Source of the DNA: Mesotaenium endlicherianum
Taxonomy: Eukaryota > Streptophyta > Zygnematophyceae > Zygnematales > Mesotaeniaceae
Length of the DNA: 26,676 bases
Assembly (NCBI GenBank): GCA_009602735.1
Contig: WELA01013572.1
Span: forward strand, 80,838-107,513
Direction of reading: 5' to 3'
The notes under the pieces are model-generated. The model saw nothing but the letters and a program-made list of their open reading frames with translations. It was not told the DNA's origin and ran no database searches. Shown in pieces: positions 13,701 to 25,252 of the stretch. The translations under genes and the position numbers were made by a program. Each line of letters starts with the position of its first letter. Within the stretch, counting starts at the first letter, position 1.

Positions 13701-15302
13701 GCCTGCACCGCCAAGGAGCAGCAGCAGCAGCACCAAGGAGGGCGACAAGTGCATGCTCACATACCCAAGAGAGCAGGCACTGCAGGAGCTGCACCACCTG
13801 CTGCTGCTGCTGCTGGGTCAGCGCCGCCTGGTGCGTGAGGAAGTGCAGCACCCTGGGCGCCTGCTCCAGCAGCTGCCCCACCAGGCAAACAGGCACAGCA
13901 CCACCCCCCCCCACACACACACAGTCAGGTCCAGGCCTCCCGTCCCCCGTGCTCAGGCTGGAGGCTGGAGGCTGTGAGGCGTGCATAAGAGCATGCCTGC
14001 GCGGCTCTGCCCTTCTCGAGTACCTGCACGGAGAACAGGTGGCGCAGCGGCGGCGGCACAGAGGAGGGCGCCTCCAGGTACTCTTCCGGCAGGATGGCCA
14101 GCAGCGTGAGCGCCAGGCGCGCGTCCGGCTGCGCGCACGCCGCCGCCAGCAGGGGCTCCAGCGTGGCATTGCACTCGTTGGGCGCGCGCATCAGCAGGCA
14201 TGCCAGGGCTCCGCACAGCTGGACCACCACCTGTCCCCCCAGCCCCCACCCCCCACCCCCACGAGAGATGCCATAATGCGGTGCTACACTCTCGACGCTT
14301 TCCCCCCCTGACTGCACGCACACGTGCTTGTTGAGAGCTGCCTGCAGCGATGCGTGTCGAGCAGCAAGATAGTGCGGGAGCTACTGCTAGCCAGAGACCA
14401 GCTGCACGGGGAGGAGGGAAGGAGGGGAGGAGGGCAGAAGAGGGGCAGGTAGGGGAGGGGAGGGGCGGGGACGGGAAGGTAAGTAAGAGACGAACCGCAT
14501 GTGAAGCAGAGGAGGAGGAGAGGCGCAAGCAGTGGTGCACCAGGGCCTCCTTCACCTTCCCCCTGCCTTCCTCTCCCAGAGCCCCCCCTTCCCTCTGTAT
14601 CTGCTCCCCCTCCCCAATCAGCATGGCAGCGGAGCCCTTGATTGGTTAACAAGCAGCCTTGTTCCTGAGAGTGTGCTCGAGATGCTGCAGACTTCTCCCG
14701 AGAGGCAACATGCCCTTGTCTGTGTGATGACCCCACCCAGTCACTCTCCAACCCTCCAGCGGAAAAATGAGAAGTATTCAGTACCAGGAACCAATAACGG
14801 GGCAATTAGCCCCATATAGGGTTTGCTTTCTATGCTTCGGCAGAAGCAGCTGCTTGCTCCAAATTTGCTTGGAGGTGCCAACGTCTACAATAAGGGAGAG
14901 CAGCTGCACTGCCTCCAGCTGGAAGATCTGCAAAGTGCACCTCAATTGCTGGAAAACCTCTCTGCAGGTCTTTTGATCGTAACGTCGAGCAAAAAGCCTG
15001 CCAAAGCTGCCACACATTCGCGTGCTGCAAGCAGTGGGCATATATCTCTTGTGGCACATGTCTGATGGGCTGCGGGGAGTTGCAGGGCAGCAGACCTTGT
15101 GCTTCAGAATTTGAGCCGCAAAAAGGGCCACCTCAGAGCCAGGCTGGCCACCTTGAGGGTGTGCAGCTGCAAGAACGTGAAGCACTGCCTCCCATGCCTC
15201 AGCGGAGGATTGGAAGGCGACCAGCCAACTGCCAGCTGCCACGTCGTTGCTGTGCAGCAGGCTGGTCACAGCTGCTTCGAAGTTGCGTGCGACGTCAGCC
15301 AT
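7718..15302 (-). CDS. TNPO3: Importin-beta family nuclear import receptor, TNPO3/MOS14 type
   Basis: Transportin-3/MOS14 proteins carry SR splicing factors into the nucleus. Exons (minus): 15302-15096, 14940-14889, about 14566-14496, 14230-14024, 13872-13765, 13609-13439, 13282-13157, 13011-12917, 12765-12700, 12324-12198, 12012-11881, 11757-11674, 11429-11352 (or to 11316), 11139-11060, 10821-10716, 10565-10452, 10383-10292, 10129-9951, 9828-9715, 9516-9332, 9207-9102, 8908-8735, 8410-8364, 8333-8244, 7930-about 7883 and about 7790-7718. Phases agree at most junctions and the total is about 975 residues (family 920-960). Landmarks in family order are FAAQILKHK, LTLLAILPEEY, LLLCMGRPGDREE, AVAELSS, LVATFADAVRSDP, EDEDIMCAVVAVLS, EAAARCLLILLQ, APLQWAAAACAASHRS, LLHAWLSS and the C-terminal VRDFAEL. 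PolyGln and polyGlu runs sit inside several exons. Exon 3 and the last two junctions are tentative, and the donor of the 10452 exon is lost at an N. IPO13 is the alternative within the family. Confidence 0.85.
8622..8644. repeat. (CT)n microsatellite
   Basis: CT/TC dinucleotide run in an intron of the importin gene, between the exons at 8735 and 8410. Confidence 0.85.
9533..9548. repeat. (CA)n microsatellite
   Basis: Dinucleotide run in an importin intron, just upstream (minus sense) of the exon starting at 9516. On the coding strand it reads (GT)n before the acceptor. Confidence 0.9.
10451..10451. other. Single-N gap at an exon edge
   Basis: The N follows six or more C residues and directly abuts the importin exon 10565-10452 (ends LHAALAHL on the minus strand). 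The donor of that exon cannot be read. The next exon (10383-10292) continues the family alignment with about five residues fewer, so little coding sequence appears lost. Confidence 0.7.
11464..11482. repeat. (TG)n microsatellite
   Basis: TG run, followed by a second short alternating CG/TG stretch to about 11500. It lies in the importin intron upstream (minus sense) of the exon at 11429. Confidence 0.9.
12159..12178. repeat. (CA)n microsatellite
   Basis: About ten CA units in the importin intron between the exons 12324-12198 and 12012-11881. Confidence 0.9.
12395..12606. other. Sequence gap, 212 N
   Basis: The gap lies wholly inside an importin intron, between the exon ending at 12700 and the exon starting at 12324. 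Both flanks are microsatellite or poly-G/C DNA. Exon phases (2 to 2) and the protein alignment (PLW joined to CAVAEH) agree across it, so no coding exon need be missing. Confidence 0.95.
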
Positions 15303-17792
15303 GCCAGCGAGCTTAAATTTAGACCACGGTTCCCGACCTCATCTGCACTGCACAACGTTCTAGCACAGCATGTCTACCAATGAGCCCCCGTGACAGATTA
15401 GCATGGCTTTAACATTCCTCAAGGACGTGAAATGCTCAACATAAAAGCAAATTTTATGTGTCATTTCTATTAATATGAAGGTTACGTGTGCGTAGATGAT
15501 ATAATTTTATTAATTGAATGTTCTTCTGTTTTTAGCTACTTCAAGTCATGGCCTTTGACTGGAGGATGGCATCATGTTACCCCCCTACAAGTCACGTTCA
15601 TCTCCTTCCTCTTCCAAAAATCAGCGCTTTTGCTGAGCGGAAAATGACAGCTGCCAGAGTGGCGCACGGAGTCCAGAAGGGCATCGGACATGCTTCTTGG
15701 GTGTTAGAGAACCCTGCATTTTGGTCTAGCTCGACGTGATTCACCCACTAAATAATTAACCCAGTGGAAAGTGCAGCTTTCACTCGCTTTCTGTATGAGG
15801 CGAGTTCCTGCGAACGAATTGAATCCGGGACGAATTAGCGGACCTTGCAAGACTGAACTGTGAGATATGATGCTATTTCCATATGAAACGAGCCACAACA
15901 CAGACCAAGCCAAGGCGAAATCACGTGTCACAAAAGAACGCGTGAAGGCAAAGAATGCTGGCAGGTTTTCGTGATCTTTGTTAATCCTCCCCCTAAGCGA
16001 GACCTTGCGACTACTTTAGATTATGTTTCATGTATCACCATGCATTGCGGTTTCTTGCCTTTCTCACGAAGCACATTCTTATCGTTGACGGACTGGTGCC
16101 ACAAAAATGATAAAGCCCGTGCCTTACTAGGACGGCGTAGAGCACAGCTGCTGAGATCGGAGCACATTATTGTTATTAGACGTAATGAGTTGACTGGAGG
16201 ATCCACATCCCAATCTGTGGACTGAATATCTGTGCTCACATTACTCAGCTGCACTACTAGCTAAAGCCAAACATAATTGTCATCACATAAAATTCTGCAA
16301 ACGGAGGCACAAGCTCTAATAATCGCACCACCACCAGTGCTATAGCAAAGGCAGCTGCTGGCCCTCCCTTAACGATCACCAGGCATTATGAAAGTCCTCA
16401 TAAGAATTGTAGAAGGCATGGACGACATGACGAAGCTCGACAGCCTCAGGTCGTAAATTTGGACGCTGATATATGATGTGTATGTAAACAGGTATGTGCC
16501 GCCTGAAGCTGTCATTTGACTCTAACCCTCCAATATAGCCAAATCATGGTCTGGCCAGTGGTACCAGCCGAGAAAGCAATCATTCACACCTTATGAACAA
16601 AGATTCTGTGTTGGCAAAATTCAAGAGACTGTTTGATTTGTGTAATAGGTTGGCACCATTCAGAAGGCTATTTGTTGGAATTGAGTAATAGGTACATATT
16701 GGCTGAAGTATTTGATGGGTGCTTGCTTAGTATACATGTTGCCCCTTGAAACCTACAAAATGACCAGATGATTGACCACCAGTACATCCTCGGCGGCCAC
16801 AATAGTTGCAATCTTCCACACGTCCTCCTCTTTGAAGTATAAGAGGTAGTACCCACTAAGCGTGTTCGTGGATATGTATGTCGAGTGGAAAGAAGCTAAC
16901 AACATGACTGCTCAATATTAAACTGACACATTGCCTTCCACTGAACAGAACCAGTAGCAAGTCCCTGGAGGCCATACTTCAGCTCGAATATTAGAATCAG
17001 TTTGGGACCAGGCACAGTTGCAACTCTAGAACGTACACTAACCACGTGGTAAAAGGAGCAAAGTGAGAGAAGTTTGTGACATGATCAGAAGGCTGAAAGA
17101 ACATACATAGAAACAGGCCTTCCCAATCACTTAAAGATGTCTTTGTTTGATACAAACACTAGAATAGGACACAAGTATTGGTTTCTCGTGGATGCTCTCT
17201 TCCGGTTTAGAGAGCTCCCTGACCAAGATTTTTCTGCGTCAAGAATGCAGAATAATGTTCACACACCCTGGTTTATAGACTGCGCACGCAACTTCGCTCT
17301 TAAAACTATTGGTTCGGTAATAGTCTCGTTAATCCGGCAGACGTTTACCGTGTCATGCCAGTGATAGTTCTTGCGGGCTTCATGCCAAATGCAGAAAGAA
17401 TCAAAGAAGCACCAGGTGTTTGTCAAAAGTTTTGGGTATGAAACACTAGAAAGATTGACAAAAACGGTGAGTAGGGTTCGAGGGCTTTTTACGTGTGTGC
17501 TTTGAACGTCGAGAGAATGTGTTCTTGTGCATCTGCTCCAGTCAGCACCAGTCGCACAGCGACATTCGACTCAATATCGATGCTGATAATAGTTGCAACA
17601 GGAAGTAATTTGGCTACCATTAACGCATAAATCAAACAACTTTTGACGACCTGATAAAAATCATCGCCTGGGCTCGACTAAACACTCCCGCCGTCGCACG
17701 GTGCTTGATTAGTTCGAAGCAGTCCCTACCTCACTCCTCTTTCGTGGCTGCCGACTCATAAGGGCGTAGCCAAACCCTAGAAGAAGGCAGCC
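15303..17792. other. Divergent intergenic region, no gene recognised
   Basis: About 2.5 kb between the importin start (minus) and the eL6 start (plus). The short ORFs here do not resemble any protein I know, and I saw no tRNA or box C/D pair. There is a perfect 8-bp hairpin at 15439-15459. The right end must contain the eL6 promoter. Confidence 0.55.
17772..17780 (+). promoter_or_regulatory. Telo-box-like element before eL6
   Basis: The sequence AAACCCTAG sits 12 nt before the eL6 ATG. Telo-boxes (AAACCCTAA/G) near the transcription start are characteristic of plant ribosomal protein and snoRNA promoters. This one may lie in the 5' leader. A pyrimidine-rich stretch at about 17732-17744 could mark the transcription start. 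The motif is seen; its function is inferred. Confidence 0.6.
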
Positions 17793-20102
<2,310 letters not shown>

Positions 20103-20365
20103 AGTGTATATCCAGAGTGCAGGGATTTCATGTAGAGCACATAATGAATGTTTGTTGCACTTAACTGGAGCATCTTGGAAGAGAACCAGCAGGTGTATTT
20201 CTCGCCGTATTTGCTGAGACTCTTCATGTGGCTTCATGAGCACGACTGTCTTGCTCTTTATCTTGTTCTTTTCCGAGTGTGCATGTGTGTCCATGTGCAC
20301 TCCCGTATGTATCTGCTGAGGCTCTTCTAAATTGTTTTGTTGTTCATTGCATTGTTAGTGAGCCT

Positions 20366-20451
20366 GGCCTATGATTATAGACTATATTTGCTACTCTTGA
20401 CAGTGGCATCGCTGCTGCATGACGATACAAATCACCAAGATCTCTGAGGCC
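20366..20451 (+). ncRNA. U24: U24 box C/D snoRNA, copy 1
   Basis: An 86-nt unit with full box C/D layout: 5' stem GGCC (extendable to CTGGCC), C box ATGATTA 20371-20377, D' TTGA 20397-20400, C' ATGACGA 20419-20425, D CTGA 20444-20447 and 3' stem GGCC. The guide before D' contains ATATTTGCTAC and the guide before D contains CACCAAGATCT. Both are complementary to one stretch of 25S/28S rRNA (…AGATCTTGGTGGTAGTAGCAAA…). Counting five nucleotides from each box gives a C and an A exactly 12 nt apart, matching yeast 25S Cm1437 and Am1449, the known U24 targets. The rRNA sequence is from memory. U24 guides 2'-O-methylation by fibrillarin in the nucleolus. It lies just downstream of eL6, on the same strand. 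Confidence 0.85.
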
Positions 20452-20542
20452 AGCTTTGCAATGCTTGTTTTGCTTATCTCACTAGGTAGTCATGGATGCA
20501 TGTCCAGGTCGTCTGTTGTTCAGTCACATTGCTCGTGTCGCC

Positions 20543-20628
20543 GGCCTGTGATTATAGAGTATATTTGCTACTCTTGACAGTGGCATTGCTGCTGCATGAC
20601 GATACAAATCACCAAGATCTCTGAGGCC
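20543..20628 (+). ncRNA. U24: U24 box C/D snoRNA, copy 2
   Basis: Second 86-nt copy, 177 bp after the first. The C box is GTGATTA; the D', C' and D boxes and both guides are intact, apart from one base change upstream of the D' guide core (GAGTATATTT instead of GACTATATTT). The spacer shares only short motifs with the other spacer, such as ATGGATGCAT and TCGCC just before GGCC. Confidence 0.85.
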
Positions 20629-20706
20629 AGCCACTTTTTGTCAGTGTTTTTTTTTACTTTCCAAGGTCTTTATGGATGCATACTAGTGACAGTGTGCATG
20701 TTCGCC

Positions 20707-20792
20707 GGCCTGTGATTATTGACTATATTTGTTACTCTTGACAGTAGCATTGCTGCTGCATGACGATACAAATCACCAAGATCTCTGAGGCC
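20707..20792 (+). ncRNA. U24: U24 box C/D snoRNA, copy 3
   Basis: Third 86-nt copy, 164 bp after the second. The D guide is unchanged. The D' guide reads ATATTTGTTAC: one C-to-T change that would turn a G-C pair with rRNA into a G-U wobble, so pairing survives. The boxes match copy 2. Confidence 0.82.
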
Positions 20793-20867
20793 AGCTTTAC
20801 ATGTGCCATTCTTATGTACTTCCAGTTGTAAGCTTCATCTGCGAGTCTCTTGTAGCAAATACATTTC

Positions 20868-20942
20868 TGGCCTGTAATTGTTACTGCCACTCGTAAAAAG
20901 GACAATGTATGTACAAAATACAAACCACAGAACCTTCAGGTT
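20868..20942 (+). pseudogene. Possible decayed fourth U24-like unit
   Basis: It starts with GGCCTGTAATTGTTAC, like the opening of copies 2 and 3, and keeps the array spacing (161 bp), but the C box is broken and no D box or guide is recognisable. Just upstream, GTAGCAAATA (near 20853) is the complement of the U24 D' guide, which could be an inverted remnant. It may be chance similarity. Confidence 0.3.
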
Positions 20943-21149
20943 GACTTTGTTTCTTCCTTGGAGTGGTATCAATCTTGCCTTCATTTGACTATATGTGGAT
21001 ACAAGTTAAGAAGATTTCTGCTTGATAATAATGTCGTGTATTGCATGCACAAACATTGTGATAATAACCATGTGATCGAAGACTTCAGTTACAGCTTTGG
21101 TGACTAAAAACTTCTATGTGCTACGTCAAACAATAGTGCATACCATATA
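20943..21149. other. Spacer before the retroelement
   Basis: No gene or repeat recognised. The left end of the DIRS-type element must lie in or near this stretch, but without a second copy its terminus cannot be placed. Confidence 0.4.
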
Positions 21150-22088
21150 ATTGACTACAAGTTGGTGTGGAACACGCATACTGCACCTCCGCATCACCAG
21201 CGCAACCATGAAGGTGTGGAGAAACACATACAGTTTGCCCGTGAGTCAGTGGGGGAGCCAGTAGCCTCTGGGGCTGCCAGAGAGTGGACTCTCCCAGGTC
21301 GCCCACACTGCATATGCCCCTTGAACGTGGTCGAGGGCAAGAAATTACGGTTAATTCATGACCTGCGCCACGTGAACAAAGCGTTAAAAAAAGTAAAATT
21401 TGGGTATGAAGGGTTGAATAAGTTAGTCGATGTCGTGCACGTAGACGACTTCGTGTTTACCATTGACCTCAAGTCTGGCTATCATCACGTCAAGATGCAC
21501 GAAGATGCACATACGTTCTTGGAGTTCGAGCTGGATAAGAAGATTTACACTTTCACATGTCTCCCATTCGCGCTTGCGATCGCACCTTACGTATTCACAC
21601 GAGTGGTGAAAGAGCTGGTGGGAAGGTGGAGGCAGATGGGGATACGTGTCATAGCATATCTAGACGATTTTCTGGTGAGTTGTCCCAGTGAGGACGCCCA
21701 CGCGCGAACAATGCGGCTGGTGTTCGGCGAACTTGCACTAGCAGGATTCGTGGTGAATATGCAGAAGGCAGTACTTACGTGTTCAAAAATCACACAGTTC
21801 TTGGGCGTTGTAATAGACACTCGTAAACTTTGGGTGCACATCGGCAAGACGCGCAAGGAAAAGCTCCTGCTAACACTCCTCCACGTTCGAGCTATGGCCC
21901 ACAAGACTCGTAGCGTGCACATTAGAACGATAGCATCTTTAGCAGGTCAGCTTATTTCCATGAAGGTGGCTTTTGGGGGCACCGCGGGCATGTACACACG
22001 CCATATGTACACTGTCATCAACCAGGGGTCTACCTGGGATGACATGGTCCCCACAACAAAAGGGTTGCTCCACGAGCTTGCTTTTTGA
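21150..22088 (+). pseudogene. DIRS pol, reverse transcriptase part
   Basis: The frame is open from 21150; no ATG lies near its start. Counting residues from codon 21162, the RT blocks are LRLIHDLRHVN, FTIDLKSGYHHVKM with the first catalytic Asp, LPFALAIAPYVFTRV, the YLDD catalytic box at about 166-169 and QFLGVVIDT. The frame ends at TGA 22086-22088, but the same frame continues without a break into RNase H. At this point related elements usually have a Trp (FW..), so the TGA looks like a TGG-to-TGA change. The enzyme would copy element RNA into DNA. Confidence 0.88.
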
Positions 22089-22976
22089 GAGGAGCACTTT
22101 GATAAGTTTAATGGTGCTCCCATTCGGGCCACCATGGCCCCTAAGTTTGTCATGCACACCGACGCTAGCGTGACCACATGGGGCGCAGTACTGAGATCGG
22201 TGGCCTCAGGGCAGACGTGGGAATTGCTGGGCCCACTCCCCGCTGCTAGCATCGGAGGATCGTCAACATTAAGGGAGATACTTGCCGCTAAGGCAGCGTT
22301 GGATAAAGCCATCCAAGTGATAGGCGGGCGACAAGTGCTCTTGCGCGTCGACAGCCAAGCAATGTATTATATTTTGAAAAAAGGCGGCTCGTCTAAGGTA
22401 GATTTAGCAGATGCTTGTATTCAAGTATTTGGTATTAGTCTTAGACACCAGCTCAACTTGTTCGTAGAGTGGATTCCTAGGGGAATGAATGCAGTGGCAG
22501 ACGAGCTCTCTAAGCGGAAAGACTTGGACGATTTTTTCCTGCGACCGAAGGCCTTTCAAAGCCTAGAAGCAGAGTGGGGGCCGCATTCGATCGATAGATT
22601 TGCCACAGCAAGCAACACGCGCCTGTCGAGGTTCAACTCTCGGTGGCTAGAGGTGGGCGCTGAGGCCATAAATGCCCTCACCGAGCACTGGGCAGGTGAA
22701 AACAACTATTGTTTTCCACCACCTCAGATGGTCGCTCCAGTAGTCGACCACGTGCTGCGATGCAAGGCCAACTGCACGCTAGTGATACTCCAGTGGCAAT
22801 CAGCCAGCTGGTGGCCGCGGTTGCTAGATAGCGATGCGGAGTGGATAAATTGTGTGCAGGCGAGCATTCCGCTAGGCTATAGCTCCTCGATTTTGTTGCC
22901 TGGCACAGACAAGGCTGCGTTTGGGGGCAAGGGCATCCCTCTGTGCATGGTGCTAGCCTTACGCCTGGGTGTATGA
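22089..22976 (+). pseudogene. DIRS pol, RNase H and methyltransferase-like part
   Basis: Continues the RT frame after the TGA. RNase H carboxylates are visible in HTDAS, LREILAAKAAL, VDSQAMYYIL and GMNAVADELSK. The next part has the pattern HSIDRFATASN, RFNSRW, W.GENNYCFPPP and VILQWQSASWWP. This is the region usually called the Dam-like methyltransferase domain of DIRS elements; whether it is catalytic cannot be judged. It ends at TGA 22974-22976, 8 bp before the recombinase frame opens. Confidence 0.82.
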
Positions 22977-22984
22977 GGTGTTGA

Positions 22985-24022
22985 GCAAAATATCAACTTT
23001 TTGAAACTCCGGCCTTACAAGCCTTGGAAGCCACGAGCGTGGACGTGTTGCTCCACACTATCGCGCCTACCAGTCTGCGTACCTACAACACTTACTGGAT
23101 GCGTTTTCAACGGTGGTGCGAAATGCATAAGTTGCAGGATCTTCCGGCGTCAGTGGAGGTGATCAGGCTCTACTGCTTGTATCTCATCCAGGAGCGTGTA
23201 ACCTGGTCTACATACCATTTGTCATCGGCTGCAATCTTTTGCGTGCATCGACTAGCGGAGCTACCTAGCCCCACGTCGCACGACAAGATCAGTACCCTTA
23301 GAAAAGCAGCGCAAAGGTTGCTGCCCAGACCCAAGTACACCATGATGCCGGTCGCACCCTGCACCCTCACTGCGATTTTTGAAAAGCACGCAGGGCCAGG
23401 TGCCACCGCCGCATCGCTCATGAAGGTGGCCGCGATGATGCTCATGTATAGTGCTTGTCTGCGATACTCAGATCTGGCCAAAACCAGAATTCAGGATCTC
23501 GACATCACGGGTGGTCCAAACATCACAGCCATTTACTTGCACCTCCCGTCCTCTAAGACGGACCAAATTGGTGAGGGCGCATGGGGTGCCCTTCACGCAA
23601 GCAACTCCAAGTGGTGCCCGGTAAAAATGTTGTGTAGGTTAGTGGCGGAGATACCAGAGTATGCTCTCGATGGACCTTTAATTCGGCATATACAGGCATC
23701 TGGCAGACCTTCTCTTCAGCCCGCCTCACACGCCACTGTGAATAAGTGGTGCAAGGAACTATTCGCATCGGTAGGCCTTACACAGAACATGGGTACGCAC
23801 TCCTTGCGAAAGGGAGCTGCCACAGCAGCCGCCAACTTGGGCGTCCCAGATGCCGTAGCCCAAACTATGGGCAGATGGAAATCTGCTCGAGGAAAAGAGC
23901 CATACGTGCTTCACCTGCAGCAGTCACTGGCATCCGTTGCCCGCACCATAGCCATCCCTGACAATGCTAGCGATGTTCCCTATGGCCAAGAGCAAATTCT
24001 AGCAGCTTTTAGACGCAAGTAG
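22985..24022 (+). CDS. DIRS tyrosine recombinase
   Basis: Catalyses integration of the circular DNA form. The frame is open from 22985 to TAG 24020-24022, in a different frame from pol. No ATG lies near its start, so translation may depend on pol, as in other DIRS elements. An N-terminal core-binding region (TSLRTYNTYWMRFQRWC) precedes the catalytic domain, which has the first Arg in ACLRYSDL, the His-x-x-Arg box in THSLRKGAA, and a GRWKS followed by a Tyr in EPYV. All expected catalytic positions are present and there is no internal stop, so this part is intact. Confidence 0.88.
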   Translation, partial: AKYQLFETPALQALEATSVDVLLHTIAPTSLRTYNTYWMRFQRWCEMHKLQDLPASVEVIRLYCLYLIQERVTWSTYHLSSAAIFCVHRLAELPSPTSHDKISTLRKAAQRLLPRPKYTMMPVAPCTLTAIFEKHAGPGATAASLMKVAAMMLMYSACLRYSDLAKTRIQDLDITGGPNITAIYLHLPSSKTDQIGEGAWGALHASNSKWCPVKMLCRLVAEIPEYALDGPLIRHIQASGRPSLQPASHATVNKWCKELFASVGLTQNMGTHSLRKGAATAAANLGVPDAVAQTMGRWKSARGKEPYVLHLQQSLASVARTIAIPDNASDVPYGQEQILAAFRRK

Positions 24023-24059
24023 CATTACCATGTAGTACGACCCGTAGGGGCCGCTACTT
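24017..24059 (+). repeat. Stem-loop over the recombinase stop codon
   Basis: AAGTAGC (24017-24023) pairs perfectly with GCTACTT (24053-24059). Inside the loop there is a small CCC-GTA-GGG hairpin. It could be part of the DIRS right terminus or an RNA 3'-end structure; the role is not known. Confidence 0.45.
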
Positions 24060-24860
24060 AGATGAGACCCAACTTCTACGCTAACCACTAGACTAGCCTA
24101 GAGGTACCTTGTATGCTATTAATATTGCATACTACTATTCCTACTATTCTTCCTAATATCACCTTCTTTCTTTCAAAATCAGGCAATTTGAACACAAATT
24201 GTCAATGTCATGATTTATTGAGTCGAGGTTGTCGTATAAAAACCAAGCTCCACGTGTGCGGAACATCAACCTAGGAAGGCCAACTTTGCATTGACTTTAC
24301 GCATCCGTATGTTGACCTTTTCTAGATTTCCAAGTCACCAACATGTAGCGCGTCAAAGCATCTTCCGAATGGCACCAATTTCGCGTCATTTGGTCAAGTA
24401 TCGAGCGAGAGGTGCGATCTAGTCCGCGTCACCTACCGGTCCCTAGCGAAACTTTCCCAAGGCCCAATTTGTGACTCAATGTCCCCAAAGGTGACATTGT
24501 TGGCTCTTTGTGACCCCAAGCTTTGTGCGCACAAATCCGCGAGCGCCTTAGCCTACATAAGCTTTGCATTTCCATAGTATATGTGCATCATTGAGGCTAT
24601 AACTTGGTGACTGCATCACCTACTCCTAGGGGAAGCTTCCACAATTTCCAGATCCACTTTTGAGGCGCTATCTAGGTAGAATCACCCAAGGTAAGCTCGG
24701 CCAATGAGGGACACGTAGCATATCCTACGCACCTTGCTTTGATTGGTTTGAGCTATGCTTGGCCTATAGGAGTGCTAGTATATGCCTTGTACACATTAGT
24801 GGACATAGGAGAGCCTCCTAGAGTGACTACATGCACTGGATCTGCCGCATACCCCGCCTG
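24060..24860. other. Retroelement flank, probably including the 5' LTR
   Basis: No coding sequence. It should contain the right end of the DIRS element and the start of the 5' LTR of the next element. With one LTR in the window the boundaries cannot be drawn. A TATAAAAA at 24235-24242 is a possible core promoter. Confidence 0.4.
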
Positions 24861-25252
24861 ATTTTCAGGAGTATAAGTACTAGAGATGTCCCTAGAAGAG
24901 ACATCTTTTAGAAGTCCATTATGCCAGGTGTAAGTAACAGAGATTATCAGTAAAGCTTACACTTTTATCTCTTGTGTTTTCAGGACCACTTAGTTACTCT
25001 CTTGTGAAGAGCAAGCCCTCCAGGCTTCCAGTCACTTGAAGAACTTCACAAGTGGTGAGCAAAGTCACAGCTTAAGCCCTTGCCATAGGACTACTCTGAA
25101 GATCATGATGTGCTTCCAGTGATCTTTTGGGCCATACTTCATTAGTTGTTTTCCTACCAGATTACAGTCTTGAGGTGCTCACTCTGGAGAGTACACATTC
25201 CTTACTTCTAAAAGATCTCTCTTTGCCTTCAAGCAATTAGAACCTTCAGCGT
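24861..25252 (+). promoter_or_regulatory. Leader and promoter of an LTR retrotransposon
   Basis: TATAAGTA at 24872-24879 lies about 380 bp before the first ORF and fits an LTR promoter. A donor-like GTAAGT at 24930 and a good acceptor (TTTTCAG ending 24983) would define a 54-nt intron in the leader. I found no clear tRNA primer-binding site. The role is inferred from position before gag. Confidence 0.4.

Larger units (their letters stand above)
21150..24022 (+). mobile_element. DIRS-type tyrosine-recombinase retrotransposon, 5'-incomplete
   Basis: Reverse transcriptase, RNase H, a methyltransferase-like region and a tyrosine recombinase follow in the DIRS order. No Gag-like ORF precedes the RT, there is no nearby ATG, and the pol frame has an in-frame TGA, so this copy looks truncated and probably inactive. 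Terminal repeats were not identified; the 3' end probably extends past the recombinase into 24023-24100. DIRS elements integrate through their recombinase and lack both an integrase and target-site duplications. Confidence 0.88.

Noticed and set aside
20366..20792. Reading the repeats as a CRISPR-like or generic minisatellite array
   Set aside because: The genome is eukaryotic, and each unit has ordered C/D boxes and rRNA guides, which a random minisatellite would not.
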